From: Zelonia costaricensis
Taxonomy: Eukaryota > Euglenozoa > Kinetoplastea > Trypanosomatida > Trypanosomatidae
Assembly (NCBI GenBank): GCA_030849075.1
Contig: JASAOO010003270.1
Coordinates: 1-34,148, forward strand
DNA length: 34,148 bases
Reading direction: 5' to 3'
A program made the position numbers and the translations under genes. The notes below the pieces were generated by a model. It had not been told where the DNA came from and did not search any database. It was given only the letters and a program-made list of their open reading frames with translations. Below are positions 18,185-27,100 of the stretch, one piece after another (within the stretch, counting starts at the first letter, position 1; each line of letters begins with the position of its first letter).

Positions 18185-18637
18185 TTACAGCTCGGTGCGG
18201 GACGGCTGATGCGGCGGCACGGTATCCCACGACTGCGGGTAGCGCGGCCGGAGGCGCGACCCGTACTCGTCCTCGTACGTTGGCCCCGCCCCGGCCGCCC
18301 GTGCGAGCTGCGGTCCGACGGCGCTGCTGAAGGCCAACTCTTCACGCAGCTCCTGCAGCCGCGCTGGCGAGGTGGCCTGCCGCGGGGCACGCAGTTGCCG
18401 CTCGACGGCGTAGTTGCTGCTCTGCTCGGTGAGGGCTGACGCCTCGCCCGCGTCGGGGTGGACGGCGGGCTGGGCGTAGCTCTTGATGCGGTAGTACGGC
18501 TCGCGCAGCACCGCCTCGTTGACTTCTACCGTGTCGCGCTTCAGCCACTGCTGCTTGCGGGCCCAGACGGGGAGCGGGTGCAGCAGCTCCCGCCACGCAG
18601 TGCGGTAGCGGCGCACGAGCGGCGTGCAACGCAGCAT
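18185..18637 (-). CDS. Small basic protein, probably mitochondrial (150 aa)
   Basis: I do not recognise it. Residues 1-35 (MLRCTPLVRRYRTAWRELL, then HPLPVWARKQQWLKR) are rich in Arg, Leu and aromatic residues and lack acids apart from one Glu. This fits a mitochondrial presequence running into a conserved-looking core (VEVNEAVLREPYYRIKSYAQ, about 39-58). The rest is charged, without membrane segments, and ends in a proline-rich tail (PRYPQSWDTVPPHQPSRTEL, stop TAA). Size and basic, aromatic character would suit a lineage-specific mitoribosomal or respiratory-complex subunit; this is inference only. An in-frame ATG at 18760 exists, but the predicted acceptor at 18686 lies after it, so 18637 is chosen as the start. 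Confidence 0.75.
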   Translation of the reverse strand: MLRCTPLVRRYRTAWRELLHPLPVWARKQQWLKRDTVEVNEAVLREPYYRIKSYAQPAVHPDAGEASALTEQSSNYAVERQLRAPRQATSPARLQELREELAFSSAVGPQLARAAGAGPTYEDEYGSRLRPRYPQSWDTVPPHQPSRTEL

Positions 18638-18647
18638 TCGAGTTTCC

Positions 18648-18667
18648 GTGTGTGTGTGTGTGTGTGT
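18648..18667. repeat. (GT)10 microsatellite in the 5' leader
   Basis: GT run (CA on the sense strand) 10 nt upstream of the 150-residue gene, inside its predicted 5' UTR. Confidence 0.85.
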
Positions 18668-18685
18668 TTGTGTGTGTTGGGACGC

Positions 18686-18720
18686 CTGTGCAGAGGGGGG
18701 AGGGGTGTTGGTTGGTAGGG
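18686..18720 (-). promoter_or_regulatory. Predicted spliced-leader acceptor for the 150-residue gene
   Basis: Sense C/T-rich tract (plus about 18691-18718) ending in CTGCACAG with AG at plus 18686-18687. It places the 5' UTR at about 48 nt and excludes the upstream in-frame ATG at 18760, which decides the start. Confidence 0.55.
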
Positions 18721-19890
18721 CTTCCGTGTGAACACGCGTGTGTGTGCGCGTCGATCCCATGTGTGGGTTGGAGAGGGAGCAGGTGGATGGGCAGTTGGGG
18801 TCGTGTTGGACGAGGTGGCAAGCGTGCGAGGTGCGGAGAGAGGGAGCGGAGGACGGAGGGAGTTCGCGGTGACAGCGCAGCACCTCGCCGGTACGTGCAG
18901 GTCACACCACCTCAGCTTCTTCCACCCACTCCCCAGCAAGCCGCATCCAAGACAGCGGACATGCAGCTCGTTCAATGACGCCGCTACTCACCGATGCGCG
19001 CACAGACACGCACGCGCGCGCGCTTTTCTGCAGCTCGCGCCTGCAGCGCGGTGGTGAGAGTGAGAATGCCAGGGAGGGAGAGCGAGGGAGTGATGGGAGG
19101 GAGAGCCAGGGGTAGCTGGCTGTCCCCGGGGGCGTGCGCGTGACGGTGCCTCCCCCGGCCTCTCTCGCTCAGGGCACGCTCTCTGGCTCACCCGAGTGGC
19201 GTGCGTGGGCGATGCACGGAGGGGCGACGGTGAAGAGCTATCAAGACTTGCATTTGCGTTCATGCACAGGGCAGACGTGGGTCACACAAACACAAACACA
19301 CAGACACACACATGCGCACCAACGGACGCAGAAAAGCATCCAATACAGTTGTCAACGCTGTCTGACGTACTCAGACGCACACAGACACACACACACAAAT
19401 ACAAGCAGACACACATCACCACCGCCACCGCAGCGGATGCGTGCCAAGGGCGGCATATCTAAGTGTAACCCAATGGGAAGAGGGAGAAGCGAACGAGGGA
19501 GAGGGAGGGAGGAAGGTCGATGAACAGGTTGCGTGCACGTACACGTCGAGTCGCGCCGCAGAACAGACGTGGGGTGGAGTGCTCCACCACCGCACCCTCT
19601 CCACGCAATGGATAGGGAGAAGAAAACAGACAGACCCACAGACACACATCATGGCAGTCCAGAAGCATCAGCATCAAGAGGCGAACGCCCACGCCGACGC
19701 GCGCCTTCACCGCGTACCCCCGCAACGTACACCCACACACCTACACACACGCACACACACAGACACACTCACAAACACACGCAGTCAGCGAGGCAGACCG
19801 CTGGCGAAGGCGATAGGAGACGAGAGCACACGCGCGGCTCCCCACGCCGGACACGCCGACGCAGGCGTGCGCACGTGCGTGTGTGTGCCG

Positions 19891-19906
19891 CCCCCCCTCT
19901 CCCCCC
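19891..19906 (-). other. Sense G7/G6 runs just after the zinc-finger gene stop
   Basis: Plus C runs at 19891-19897 and 19901-19906 place two long G runs 9-24 nt past the TAA on the mRNA. See also the tracts after the SF3B3 and 1880-residue gene stops. Confidence 0.5.
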
Positions 19907-19914
19907 TCGAACGC

Positions 19915-21912
19915 TTAGCGGCGGAGCGGACGGATGCCTTTCGGTTTGGCAATCGTCGTGGCGCACTTGGGGATGTGCCGCGCCGCCACATCCTCGGCGA
20001 ACTTGCGGCCGCAGTGCGGGCACGGCACGCGATCGTCGTACTCCTCCGGGATGGGCGCCGGCGGAGGCGCCAGCGGGCCGGACCCGAAGCCGCCGCCACC
20101 TCCGCCGCCACCAGGCCCACTATCCTGCTGCCGCACCGCTCGCATGGCAGCCTGGAACTGCTCGTGCTGCACCTTCCATTTGGGCAGCTTGCCCTTCGCC
20201 GCTGCCGCTGCCGCCGCCGCGGAGGCACCCCCACCGCGACCCCCAGCGCCACCGCTGCGTCCGACCGCGCGCTGCACCTCCTTGATGCCCTCCACGCCGT
20301 CCAGGCGCTGCTCACGCATGTTGAACACCTTGCGCGGCTTATTCGCCTGCTTCCGGCACAACCCCTCGTGCCGTGCCAGCACCGAGGCACGGAAGCTTCG
20401 CCCGCAGCTGCGGCACTCCTGCATCGCCTCCTGCGCCGCCGCGGCCGCCTCCGCCGCGATGGCATCGTTGTTGTCGCCGTGCACGCCACCACCACCGAGC
20501 CCCGCCGAGGGCGGGGCCTGGCGCGAGACGGGTGCGGGCGGCGCCATGCCGGGCGGGTACGCATTCGCCCAGTCGCTCATGCCGCCACCACCCCCACCCC
20601 CACCCACGGGCATGTCGTCCAGGCTCACGGCTGGGGCTGCCGGGGCCCGGCTGACGGCGGCTGGCTTGCGCGCCCCAACGGCCCCCGCCTTCGCCCCGCG
20701 GCCCGCTGCGGCGGTCGAGGACGGTGCAGGCGGCGGTGTGTACGCGTAGTTGCTGCCGCCGCCGCCGCTCTCCTCCTCCATGCTGTCATCTCGGTAGCCA
20801 AGCCCCCCTGCCGCACCACCACCGCCGCCCCCGCTCACCTTTCCGCCGACGGTGCCGCGTGACTTGTTCACCGTCTTCGCCGTGCGCGGCTTCTTCAACG
20901 CGGCCGCGCCGCTCCCGGTCGTCGAGGTCGAGGAGGGCGCGCGGCGGCCGTCTGCGCCACCGGCGCTGGCGTCATCGTGCACCACCTCCACGTCCGAGTT
21001 CCACGCGGGGCGGCGACTGGCCGCTGCACCAGCCCCACCACGGGGTGGCGGTGCGGCGTCCCGCTCGTTGCCGCGGTAGTACTCCGCTTCCTCGTCGTCC
21101 ACGTCCGCCGCGTACGACTGCGGCTGCTGCGGGGGTGCGGGCTGCGACGGGCGGCTCGACGTGGACGATAGCGGGCGCCGCGCCGCAACACCGCCGGCAC
21201 TCGCCGCCCCACCACCACCACCTTCCTGCTGCTGCTGTTGCAGGCGCTGCTGCTCGCGCTTGAAGTACGCGATGCTGGTGCGCAGCGACTCCAGTGAAAT
21301 GCTCCCACCGAAGCTGTTGCCGCTGCCTGCCGCACCACCACCACCACCACCACCGCCCGCACGGCCTGACGAGGTGGAGGAAGTGGTGGAGAGGGCCAGC
21401 AGGCTGCTCACCGACACGGCGTTGGCGTGGGCGGAGGGGGGGCACACGCGAATAATCTGGTTCGACAGCATCGCCCACAGCTGCCGCGCCTGGTCGGGCG
21501 TGATGATGCCGGCCTGCGTGGCCTGCTTGAAGTCGTGCTCCTTCACGTACAGCACCGGCCCATCGCCGCCGGCGGACCGCCCTGTGGGGCTCGAGTGTAC
21601 GCCCACGGCAGCCGCCGCTGCAGCCCCGTCGCTCGCATGAGCCGCGTTCCCGGATGTCGCATGGCGGGACCGGGGGACGTTCGGGGGCGGCGGTGGCTGC
21701 TGCTGCGGACGCGGCAGCATCGAGGCACCACCGCCGCTGGCCGAGGATGCGGAGGTGTCCGTTGGGGAGAATTGCTGCGGCTGCTGTTGCTGGAGGCGCT
21801 CTTCGCGCAGCTGCCGCGCTCGCTCCATCTGTGCCTGCCGCTTCGACGCGTAGTCGTGCACGAAGTCGGAGGCCGGGGTGCGGGAGCTCGGCCCTGGCGG
21901 GATGCGGCTCAT
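19915..21912 (-). CDS. ZC2HC1-type protein with two C2HC zinc fingers
   Basis: The protein has 665 residues. Two identical-pattern fingers lie in the C-terminal quarter. Finger 1 is C500-x2-C503-x11-H515-x3-C519 (CRSCGRSFRASVLARHEGLC). Finger 2 is C631-x2-C634-x11-H646-x3-C650 (CPHCGRKFAEDVAARHIPKC). Between them are RKVFNMREQRLDGVE and KWKVQHEQFQAAMRAVRQ, the linker seen in ZC2HC1A/B (FAM164) proteins, which carry the zf-C2HC_2 family finger. The N-terminus has a conserved-looking basic helix (about 10-38, FVHDYASKRQAQMERARQL); the middle is Gly/Ala/Pro/Gln-rich disorder. Metazoan relatives have no settled biochemical role; zinc binding is safe to infer, partners are not. The start is the first in-frame ATG (upstream reading opens with GTG); stop TAA. 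Confidence 0.87.
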   Translation of the reverse strand: MSRIPPGPSSRTPASDFVHDYASKRQAQMERARQLREERLQQQQPQQFSPTDTSASSASGGGASMLPRPQQQPPPPPNVPRSRHATSGNAAHASDGAAAAAAVGVHSSPTGRSAGGDGPVLYVKEHDFKQATQAGIITPDQARQLWAMLSNQIIRVCPPSAHANAVSVSSLLALSTTSSTSSGRAGGGGGGGGAAGSGNSFGGSISLESLRTSIAYFKREQQRLQQQQQEGGGGGAASAGGVAARRPLSSTSSRPSQPAPPQQPQSYAADVDDEEAEYYRGNERDAAPPPRGGAGAAASRRPAWNSDVEVVHDDASAGGADGRRAPSSTSTTGSGAAALKKPRTAKTVNKSRGTVGGKVSGGGGGGAAGGLGYRDDSMEEESGGGGSNYAYTPPPAPSSTAAAGRGAKAGAVGARKPAAVSRAPAAPAVSLDDMPVGGGGGGGGMSDWANAYPPGMAPPAPVSRQAPPSAGLGGGGVHGDNNDAIAAEAAAAAQEAMQECRSCGRSFRASVLARHEGLCRKQANKPRKVFNMREQRLDGVEGIKEVQRAVGRSGGAGGRGGGASAAAAAAAAKGKLPKWKVQHEQFQAAMRAVRQQDSGPGGGGGGGGFGSGPLAPPPAPIPEEYDDRVPCPHCGRKFAEDVAARHIPKCATTIAKPKGIRPLRR

Positions 21913-22309
21913 CTTCCTATTCTCTGTGCACAAGTGTCTTGGCCTTCTCACGCCGTCGTCTTCTTATTCCTCTGGCTGATGTGTCCGTGCGTGCGGGTGG
22001 TGTTGCGTCGCAGCTGTCACAAAGGCAATGTGCACACACGCACACACACACGCACACACGCGCGTGCGTCAGCGTGCGAGTTTGAGTTGCGTGCGTGTGG
22101 GTGCGTGTGTGGAGCGGCGCGCTGGGGACTTCTGTTCTACACTCTCTACTCTTTGCCAGCTGCGCCGACAAGCGCCTGGCCTTCTCTCTCGATTCACCCC
22201 ACCACACACGACACGTGCTCACACAAACACACACACACACACACGCGCACAGGCACACCGTCCAGGCGCAAGGGGTCGGTCACGGGCCCGTGGAGGCAGT
22301 CGCTGACTC

Positions 22310-22345
22310 CTTGAGGGAGGGAGGGGGGGAGGGGGGCGAGCGAAG
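22310..22345 (-). promoter_or_regulatory. Predicted spliced-leader acceptor for the zinc-finger gene
   Basis: Sense CGCTCGCCCCCCTCCCCCCC and further CCCTCCCTC (plus about 22312-22345) run into CAAG, AG at plus 22310-22311, with further AGs at 22307-22308 and 22303-22304. The 5' UTR would be about 395 nt. Confidence 0.45.
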
Positions 22346-23099
22346 AATCGGTGCGGCACGGTGGAGTATGTCTAGGATAGCAAGAAGGGCAGAGAAAGAG
22401 TGAGACCGAGGTGACTCGCTGCGTCGAGTGCGGGAGCGCAGCCTTCGTGTGCAGTCGGTGCTCGGTGGTGGGTGATTACGCGGAATGCAAGTGTGTGAGC
22501 GTACTACGTGATGGCGTCCCCCATGGGGAAGGGGGGAGGGGGGCAGCGGCGCAGAGACGGGCCGAGCACAGCGACAGGGCCGGGTGTGTGTGGGTGATGG
22601 CGGGGGTGGTGGTCGTGTGAGCGAGCAGCGCGGAGACAGATCAGAGAGCAACCAAGAAGGGGAGTACGCCATGGGAAAGGGATGGAGGTGAGTGCCGCAG
22701 CGGCTGCCATCGTGATCGACGCAGTGCAACCACACCTACACACAAACACACACTGACCAACACAAAGAAGGCCTTTCCGTGTGTGTATGTGTGTGTGCGT
22801 GTGCCCGCGCCAGATAGGCATCAGAGCTAATGTCCTCTACGCGGTGACACCGTGGCGGTGATGCGCGATGACAGACGAACAGTGGTGGGTGGAGGCGGAT
22901 GCGCGCCCCCTTCTAATCCTCGACCTTCACAACACAGAGACACACACACCTTCCCACATAACAGAGTGGCACACACGTTCGCTGATGCATGCCATCAGGA
23001 GGGTGTGTGTGTGTGTTTGTGTGTCGGCTGATATTGTTGAAGAGTGTCTGTCGTTCCTTGCGTGCCCTATCAGACACTTTGTCCACGCTGCAGCACACT

Positions 23100-23121
23100 C
23101 ACACACACACACACACACACA
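23100..23121. repeat. (CA)11 microsatellite
   Basis: CA dinucleotide run in the 2.2 kb spacer. Confidence 0.85.
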
Positions 23122-24080
23122 TGAAGGTAAAACACAGCAACGCGCACTAGCGCCAAACCGCGCACAAAACATCAACCTGCTCACACGAAGACGAAGAAGA
23201 AGGAGCAACAACACAGAGAAGAAGGCAGACGAGGAAGGAAGCGAAGATGGAGGAAGGAGAAGATGCGAGACAGAGGAGGGAGGGGGAGGGGCGGGGGGCA
23301 CCTCAGCGTGTGAAGAGGCTGACGCACAGGGGCCGGGGGGGGGGGAGGGCAAAGAATTGCGGGGGGCGGGGGGGGGAGGCGCGAAGCCACGTCGATGATG
23401 GGGAAAACATGGAGAGAGAGAGAGGATGAGAACGGGGTGGGGTGAGAGGAAGGAGGGGGGGAGAGAGTAGTGAGTCGATGACCCGGTTGACACCTTCAGC
23501 ACCGGCAACTAAACATACTCACACACCCACTCACACACACGCATGTAGACACACGTGGCCACGCGATGCCACACCACACTGAAGGAACAAGATACGGGAA
23601 GAGCACATGAGGTGGTGTGGCAGTGGAAGGAGGAGAGGGGGAGGGGAGACATACATACTGTGAAAGAGAGAAGGACGTGGACACGCCGTGTGGATCGGTG
23701 AGGGGGGAGGAGGGGGGGCGGGGCGCTCGTGCCGGTGCTGAGGCCGGTGATGATGGTGGTGGTGGTGATGACGAATGCAGCTACAAACAACTAAGTGAAA
23801 AACCACAAGAGAGAGACGAGTGAGGGAGAGGAGGAAAATCCCGTTCTGCGTGACGCAGACACACACATCAACACACATCAACACACACACACAAACACAC
23901 ACAGACATACTGTACTCACATAGGCAAAAGGCCCGTCAAGAGGAAGAAGGGGGGAGGCGAAGGACGGAGAAGCGCAAGCGCGCTGTGCCTGCCACGCAAC
24001 AGGCGTCCCTCACCGCAAACATCAGCAACGACAACGACCATACGACACCAGAAGAGAGCGACGCACTTGACGTGCCGCTG

Positions 24081-24100
24081 CCCCTCCCGCCCGCCCGCCC
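24081..24100 (-). other. Canonical G-quadruplex motif after the stop of the 1880-residue gene
   Basis: The sense strand reads GGGCGGGCGGGCGGGAGGGG, five G tracts of 3-4 joined by single-base loops, 35-54 nt after the TAG. Such short-loop motifs are the most stable class of RNA quadruplex. Location in the proximal 3' UTR suggests a possible role in mRNA stability or processing, which is inference. Confidence 0.7.
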
Positions 24101-24134
24101 GTCCGTCCAACTCCCATTCCAACGAGAACCGAGG

Positions 24135-27100
24135 CTACGCGGCGTCGCTCTGCGCCTCCTGTAGAGCCTTGAAGCAGCTCATGTCCACCGACCACGGCGT
24201 GAAGTTCTGCGTCGTGGGCCGCCGCCGCTTCGCACTGCCGTCCCGCGGCGGGCCGGCGAGCAGCGTGGCAGCCGATGGCGGCGGCGCTGGACCAGCATGT
24301 CCGTCGCCGCCGCCGCCACCACCACCACCACCACCGCGTCCGTCGCGGAAGGACGCCATCACCGTGTCCGCCTCCGCCGCATCACCAGGGGCGCCGCTGT
24401 TGCTGCTGCCACCGCTGCCGCTGTTGCTGCTGCCATCGACGTTGAAGCGTCGGGCGATGGGCGCCATCGGCATGCGCGTGGCACCAAACATCAGCGCCGA
24501 ACTCCCTCCACCACCACCGCCACTGCCGCCGCTGGTCGAGTTCGAAGCCGTGAGCCCCGCGGCTGCGGCTGCGGCGGCGGCCGCGGAGTTGAGCCACCGG
24601 CCTGAGGAGCTGTGAGCACTGGGGGCGTAGCCCCCCATTCCGTGCGGCTTGGGCATCATGTTGTTGTTGCTGTTGGTGCTGCTGTGCGCGGGGAGGGAGC
24701 CGGGCGCGAAGACGATGCCGCCGCCCCCACCTCCAGTGTTCACCCCGGGCCCACGCATCTGCTTCAGCAGGTACGTGCTGCTGGGATAGCCCTTCACGAG
24801 CAGGTCCTGCGGCGACAGAAGCGCCTGCGCCCCGCCGCCTCCGCCGAGACTGCCCGCGCCGCGCGGCTGCGTCACCAGCGTGTTGCCCTCGCTGGCAATC
24901 CTGAACCCCCCGCTGTTGGCCGGTCGATCGGTGCTGACGTCGTTGCTGCTGCTGCTCTCCGCGGGCGCGCTGGGCTTGAAGCACGGCAAGCGCATCGCCC
25001 CGCCGCCGGCACTGCCGCTGCTGGCCGCGAACGCCGTGCCCACCGCACCCACCGCGGAGTGGTTGCCGGCGCCCACCAGCGGCAGCCGGAGGAGCGGCGA
25101 CGTCGTCGTGGAGGCGTGCGCCGTCCCTGCAGACCGCCGCGGCGACGCCGATGCGCCGTCACCCCCGCCTGCGGCAGTCGCGGCGGTGCTGGGGCCTTTT
25201 CGAAGAGCGCCGGCGTGCGCGCTCCCCGCGGCGTGCGGTGGCCCCTCGCGGCCGAGCACCTCCGAGTCGACGGAGGAGCTTGCAGAGAGATCGCGCGCCT
25301 TCGCGGCCATCTTGCGAAGCGCCCGCACCGAGCCGGACCCCACCGCACCGCCGCCGCCGCTGCCGCTGGCCCCGGCACTCGCCACACTCGCGTGCACGCT
25401 GCTGTGCCGTGAGAGGGGCGCGGTGCTCATGGAGGACGAGGAGGAGGAGAAGGAGCGGGGGTGCATACCAAGCAGGTTGGCGGACTCGTGCCGGTGGCTG
25501 GCCTCGAGGAGCAGCTCATCAAGGCCTGCCACCACACTCGCCATCTCACTCCCGTCTCCATGACTGAAGCTGACGCTGCGGTCGCGCAGGTGCTGCCGGT
25601 TGCGCGCCGTGCGCTTCCGCTCCGTGCTCGCCCCGTCGCCGTCCGCATGGTGGTGGTGGTGTTGGTGATGGCGGTGTTGTGATCCGCGCCGCCCCCCGTC
25701 GGCACCGGCGCCGTCGTACGCGCTGGTGCCGCGAGAGGGCAGGACGTCCCGGTCGCTGCCGCCGTCCCCGGCTGAGGTGGACCACCGGCGCAGCTCCGCG
25801 CTGTTCGTGTTCGCCGCGACGGCGGCGGCCGCGGCGCGCGTGAGGTGACCGCGGGCCTTGCCGTAGAGCAGACTCTCGCTGCTGAAGCTGAAGGAGCTCC
25901 GGTGGCGCTTCGCCGCGCCGGAGCCACTGCGGGAGCGGGGCTTGCGAGGGCCGCTGTCCTCGCTGTCCCTGCCCGAGCCACCACGGCCGCCGCCGCCGCC
26001 ACCTCCCGCCCCCACGCCAGGGTTCGCTGTCGCCTTGCTGGCGTCTGCGGCTACGCTGGCCTCCTCGAGGCTGCGGCGGCGCTGCGGCCCCACGACGCGG
26101 TCGGGTCGGAGAAGGAAGTCCTTGCTGTCCGCCAGCGTCGGCCGGGTGTTGCCACTGTTGCTGCTGCACTTAATCAGCGGACCGGCCCCGTCGGGGGTGA
26201 GCATGCTCGCGGGCTGCTGCTGCGGCTGCTGCTGCTGCATTGCGCGCTGCGTGAGGCCGTTCGGTGTGGCGACCAGCTTTGCAGTGGTCGCCGTGTCGTT
26301 GATGGTGGCGGTCGAGGTGGCGTGGAGGCGCAGCTGCTGCCCGCGAGCGTCAGAGCGGGCCATCGGGGAACACGGGGAGGCCGGCGGCTGTGGAAACAGC
26401 GAAGCCGACAGCATCACCACCTCCATCGCCACGGGGGCACACGCCGGTGCCATTGCATTCTTCGCGGTGGGTGACGTCGCGGCGGTGTTGCTCGGCGACG
26501 CGGAGACGCGTGGGGTTCGCGAGGTGGTCCCGGTGAAGACGCTCACGCTGACATCGCGGCTGCTCGCTGAGGAGACGGTGCCGCCGCTGCCGCTGCTGCA
26601 GCTCGACGAGAAGGACGAGTGCAGGTCGGCGCTACCGCAGCAGTGCTGACGCGATGCGTCGTCGGTGGGGGACGCGGGCGACGTGGAGAGCACGCGGCCT
26701 GCGTGACGCGGTGCGGCGGCGGCGGCTGGGCGTCCCCCGGCGGGCGGCCGCGCCTCGTGCGCGTGACTGCGGTGCGTGTGGCAGTGGTGGGCACGTGTCA
26801 GTGCCGCCACCGCCGCTGCTGCGGGGGCCGCGGCGGCGCCGGCCGTCGTGGTGGCGTTGCTGGCCACCGTGACCGGCGACTCCGTGCGGTTCGACACGGG
26901 CGACTGCCCGCACATCCCCGGGCTCGGCGTGGGCCCCTCGGAGGGGGTGAAGGCCATGCCACGCAGCTGCGACGCAATGCTGCGCTGCAGCTCCTCCTGC
27001 TGCTGCTGCCACGCCGTGTTGAACTCCCCTGTGTCGTTCTCGGACTGCACACTGTCTTGGCGCGCCGGCGCGGTCGGGGAGACGATGGGTCGACCCGTGG

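Larger units (their letters stand above)
18638..19914. other. 1.28 kb spacer between the 150-residue and zinc-finger genes
   Basis: It contains the leader of the 150-residue gene with (GT)n at 18648-18667, the 3' UTR of the zinc-finger gene with several interrupted (CA)n stretches between about 19283 and 19785, and two C runs at 19891-19906 just past the stop. I see no gene. Confidence 0.7.
21913..24134. other. 2.2 kb spacer between the zinc-finger and 1880-residue genes
   Basis: It contains the leader of the zinc-finger gene (acceptor near 22310), interrupted CA/TG repeats at about 22030-22060, 22215-22245 and 23010-23026, (CA)n at 23100-23121, and purine-rich plus-strand sequence with G runs at about 23270-23470. 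A cysteine-rich plus-strand patch lies at about 22381-22506. I find no intact gene. Confidence 0.65.

Noticed and set aside
18000..18209. 69-residue plus-strand ORF (GTG start) with fairly normal composition
   Set aside because: It overlaps the end of the 150-residue gene on the other strand, has no recognisable motif, and sits in that gene's 3' UTR; too short to support.
22927..23508. 193-residue minus-strand ORF in the 2.2 kb spacer
   Set aside because: Pro/Ser/Leu-rich translation of polypyrimidine tract and CA repeats.
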